From Opitutaceae bacterium (lineage in GTDB: Bacteria; Verrucomicrobiota; Verrucomicrobiae; Opitutales; Opitutaceae): a stretch of 6,355 bases of DNA. Where the stretch lies: assembly GCA_031266495.1 (NCBI GenBank), contig JAISAX010000183.1, positions 1 through 6,355 on the forward strand, written 5' to 3'. This document shows positions 5,168 through 6,355 of this stretch, piece after piece. A model generated the notes under the pieces. It saw only the letters and a program-made list of their open reading frames with translations, was not told where the DNA came from and did no database searches. A program made the position numbers and the translations under genes. The number at the start of each line of letters is the position of its first letter. The first letter of the stretch is position 1.

Positions 5168-6295
5168 TCAGTCCAGTGGAATGCAGATATTCCATGCGCG
5201 GGTTATTTGCCGGAAGCCTCCGGGACCGTCGGCCACGGCGGCGAAGAGATGGGTGAGGCGACGGTGTTCGTCGAGAAGGACAAAAGGGCGTTCCACGGAA
5301 CCGAATGTATCCAGACAGCCATCATCCCGGCGGACGCGGCGCGACCAGGCCTTGACATGCGGAGCCAGTTTCCAGTCGAGGCAATCGCGGGAGACGGCAT
5401 GGACGCCGGCATGGTATTCGCCGCAGAGCGAACCGGTCATGTCCTTGGCGACGAGTTCGAAGCAGGAACCGTTATGCCAGAGGAACGGATCCTCGACTTC
5501 GCCCTCGCCCTGTTTGCCGGCCAGTTCCATGCGCCCGACCACGAGGTGCGGGGAGCGCAGGTTGCCGACGGGAGCGCGGGCGACGCCGAGCATCATGCGT
5601 CCGTGGACATTGCCTTCGTAGGCGCGCGATTTGAAGATGAGCGTGACGTCGCCGCCGGGCGTCACACAGGGCGCGGGATTGGATGTAAGGAAGCTGTAAA
5701 ATGTCTCCGGACAGGTCGGCAGGACGGGATGGTCGAGCCGTTCCCAGGGGCCATACACGGATTTCGAAAACGCAACCCCCACCCGCTTGGACGCACGGGC
5801 GGAGACGACACGCGGATCGGAGAAATCAAGGCGTTCTCCGGGAGCGATGTCGGGCAAGGGGTGTGTCATGCCAGTGTAATACAGGGCGTAACCGGCGTTG
5901 CCGGGGAGACGCAGGATGCGCGGATTGTGCGTGACCTTGCCATCCCAGTACTCGGCGCCGCGCGCGGGAAGGACGACGCTGTGAAACCGGTAAGGCCCCT
6001 CGGGAGTGGACGAAATCGCGAGGACAACTTCGGAGGCGAGCAGCCAGCCTGGATGGAAAGGAAACGTCTTGGGCCAGCGTGAAGCGAACATCGCCCAGGC
6101 GCCATCCCCGGCCTGAATCACGGATGGACACCAGACCCAGTGATCGGGCAATTCGAAGCCTCCGCCAGTGACTGCGGGTCGCAACCGGACGGGAAGCGGG
6201 CGCGGGCAGGCATCGCGGTTTGCTCCCGGAAAGGCGGGCAAACCACCCGCTCCCGACGGCGCGAATGTTGTTGGCAATGTTTCGGAAAAAATCAT
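5168..6295 (-). CDS. Beta-propeller glycoside-hydrolase-like protein (GH32/43/117-type fold)
   Basis: 375 residues from the ATG at 6293-6295. A GTG at 6311-6313 would add six residues, and an in-frame TGA at 6320-6322 rules out any longer form. The pattern is that of a five-bladed propeller glycosidase: GFELPDHWVWCPSVIQ (46-61) with D51 where the first-blade catalytic Asp would be, DGKVTHNPRILR (118-129), ALYYTG (137-142), VGVAFSKSVYGPWE (172-185), GEVEDPFLW (265-273) with E268-D269 in the place of the acid/base region, and a closing ERPFVLLDE (335-343). Blade motifs such as 'S.S.YGPW' and 'EDPFLW' are common in GH43/GH32-like proteins. No signal peptide is seen, so it probably acts in the cytoplasm on imported oligosaccharides. 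It may head the minus-strand cluster. The substrate and exact family are not readable from the sequence. Confidence 0.8.
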   Translation of the reverse strand: MIFSETLPTTFAPSGAGGLPAFPGANRDACPRPLPVRLRPAVTGGGFELPDHWVWCPSVIQAGDGAWAMFASRWPKTFPFHPGWLLASEVVLAISSTPEGPYRFHSVVLPARGAEYWDGKVTHNPRILRLPGNAGYALYYTGMTHPLPDIAPGERLDFSDPRVVSARASKRVGVAFSKSVYGPWERLDHPVLPTCPETFYSFLTSNPAPCVTPGGDVTLIFKSRAYEGNVHGRMMLGVARAPVGNLRSPHLVVGRMELAGKQGEGEVEDPFLWHNGSCFELVAKDMTGSLCGEYHAGVHAVSRDCLDWKLAPHVKAWSRRVRRDDGCLDTFGSVERPFVLLDEHRRLTHLFAAVADGPGGFRQITRAWNICIPLD

Positions 6296-6328
6296 CGGAA
6301 GCGCGGTGCACACGGAAGGTCAGGTGTC

Positions 6329-6345
6329 GGGGGGGGGGGGGGGGG
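6329..6345 (-). repeat. C17 homopolymer upstream of the propeller-hydrolase gene
   Basis: Seventeen G in a row on the plus strand (C17 on the sense strand) lie 15 bases before the alternative GTG and 33 before the ATG of the hydrolase-like gene. A pure run this long is slippage-prone and also easily miscounted in sequencing. Confidence 0.9.
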
Positions 6346-6355
6346 CTGGTGGCGG

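Noticed and set aside
5127..5195. N-terminal extension of the prepilin-like protein to an ATG at 5195
   Set aside because: It adds a proline-rich segment encoded by the C tract and overlaps the upstream gene. The short leader from 5126 already fits a prepilin.

Overview
The window reads as a chromosomal segment of a GC-rich bacterium, most likely a Verrucomicrobiota member of the Opitutaceae type. This is inferred from a prepilin-like protein of a family expanded in that phylum and in Planctomycetes/Lentisphaerae, carbohydrate-active genes on either side of it, and C-rich leaders without Shine-Dalgarno motifs. No rRNA or tRNA gene confirms it.

Left part (1-1090, plus strand): the 3' end of an ABC/AAA-type ATPase gene (signature motif, Walker B, switch histidine), cut by the window edge, is followed 55 bp later by a 216-residue TOPRIM-type protein resembling RloB/AbiLii. 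An ATPase next to a TOPRIM effector is the architecture of several two-gene anti-phage systems (AbiL, RloA/RloB; PARIS is analogous). This is the best candidate here for a defence module. Its base composition looks lower in GC than the rest.

Middle (1018-1305): the 3' ends of the convergent gene sets meet in a cluster of short palindromic repeats. One copy overlaps the end of the TOPRIM gene and supplies its last ~23 codons and stop. Two more copies form a REPIN-like inverted pair (1123-1266) with GTTACGCGG at its ends. A second inverted pair (4142-4293) has the same end motif but a different hairpin core.

Right part (1306-6295, minus strand, read right to left): a five-bladed beta-propeller glycoside-hydrolase-like protein with no signal peptide; 41 bp later a type IV-prepilin/pseudopilin-like protein; then, after a 359-bp non-coding gap with a possible promoter and the second repeat pair, a 913-residue secreted protein with an alpha/alpha-toroid (six-hairpin) core. 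Together they suggest handling of a plant-type or other polysaccharide, but no substrate can be read from the sequence.

C-homopolymer tracts precede three genes (C11, C10 plus C7, and C17 on the sense strand), and a C9 tract follows the stop of the large secreted protein. They are candidate length-variable sites.
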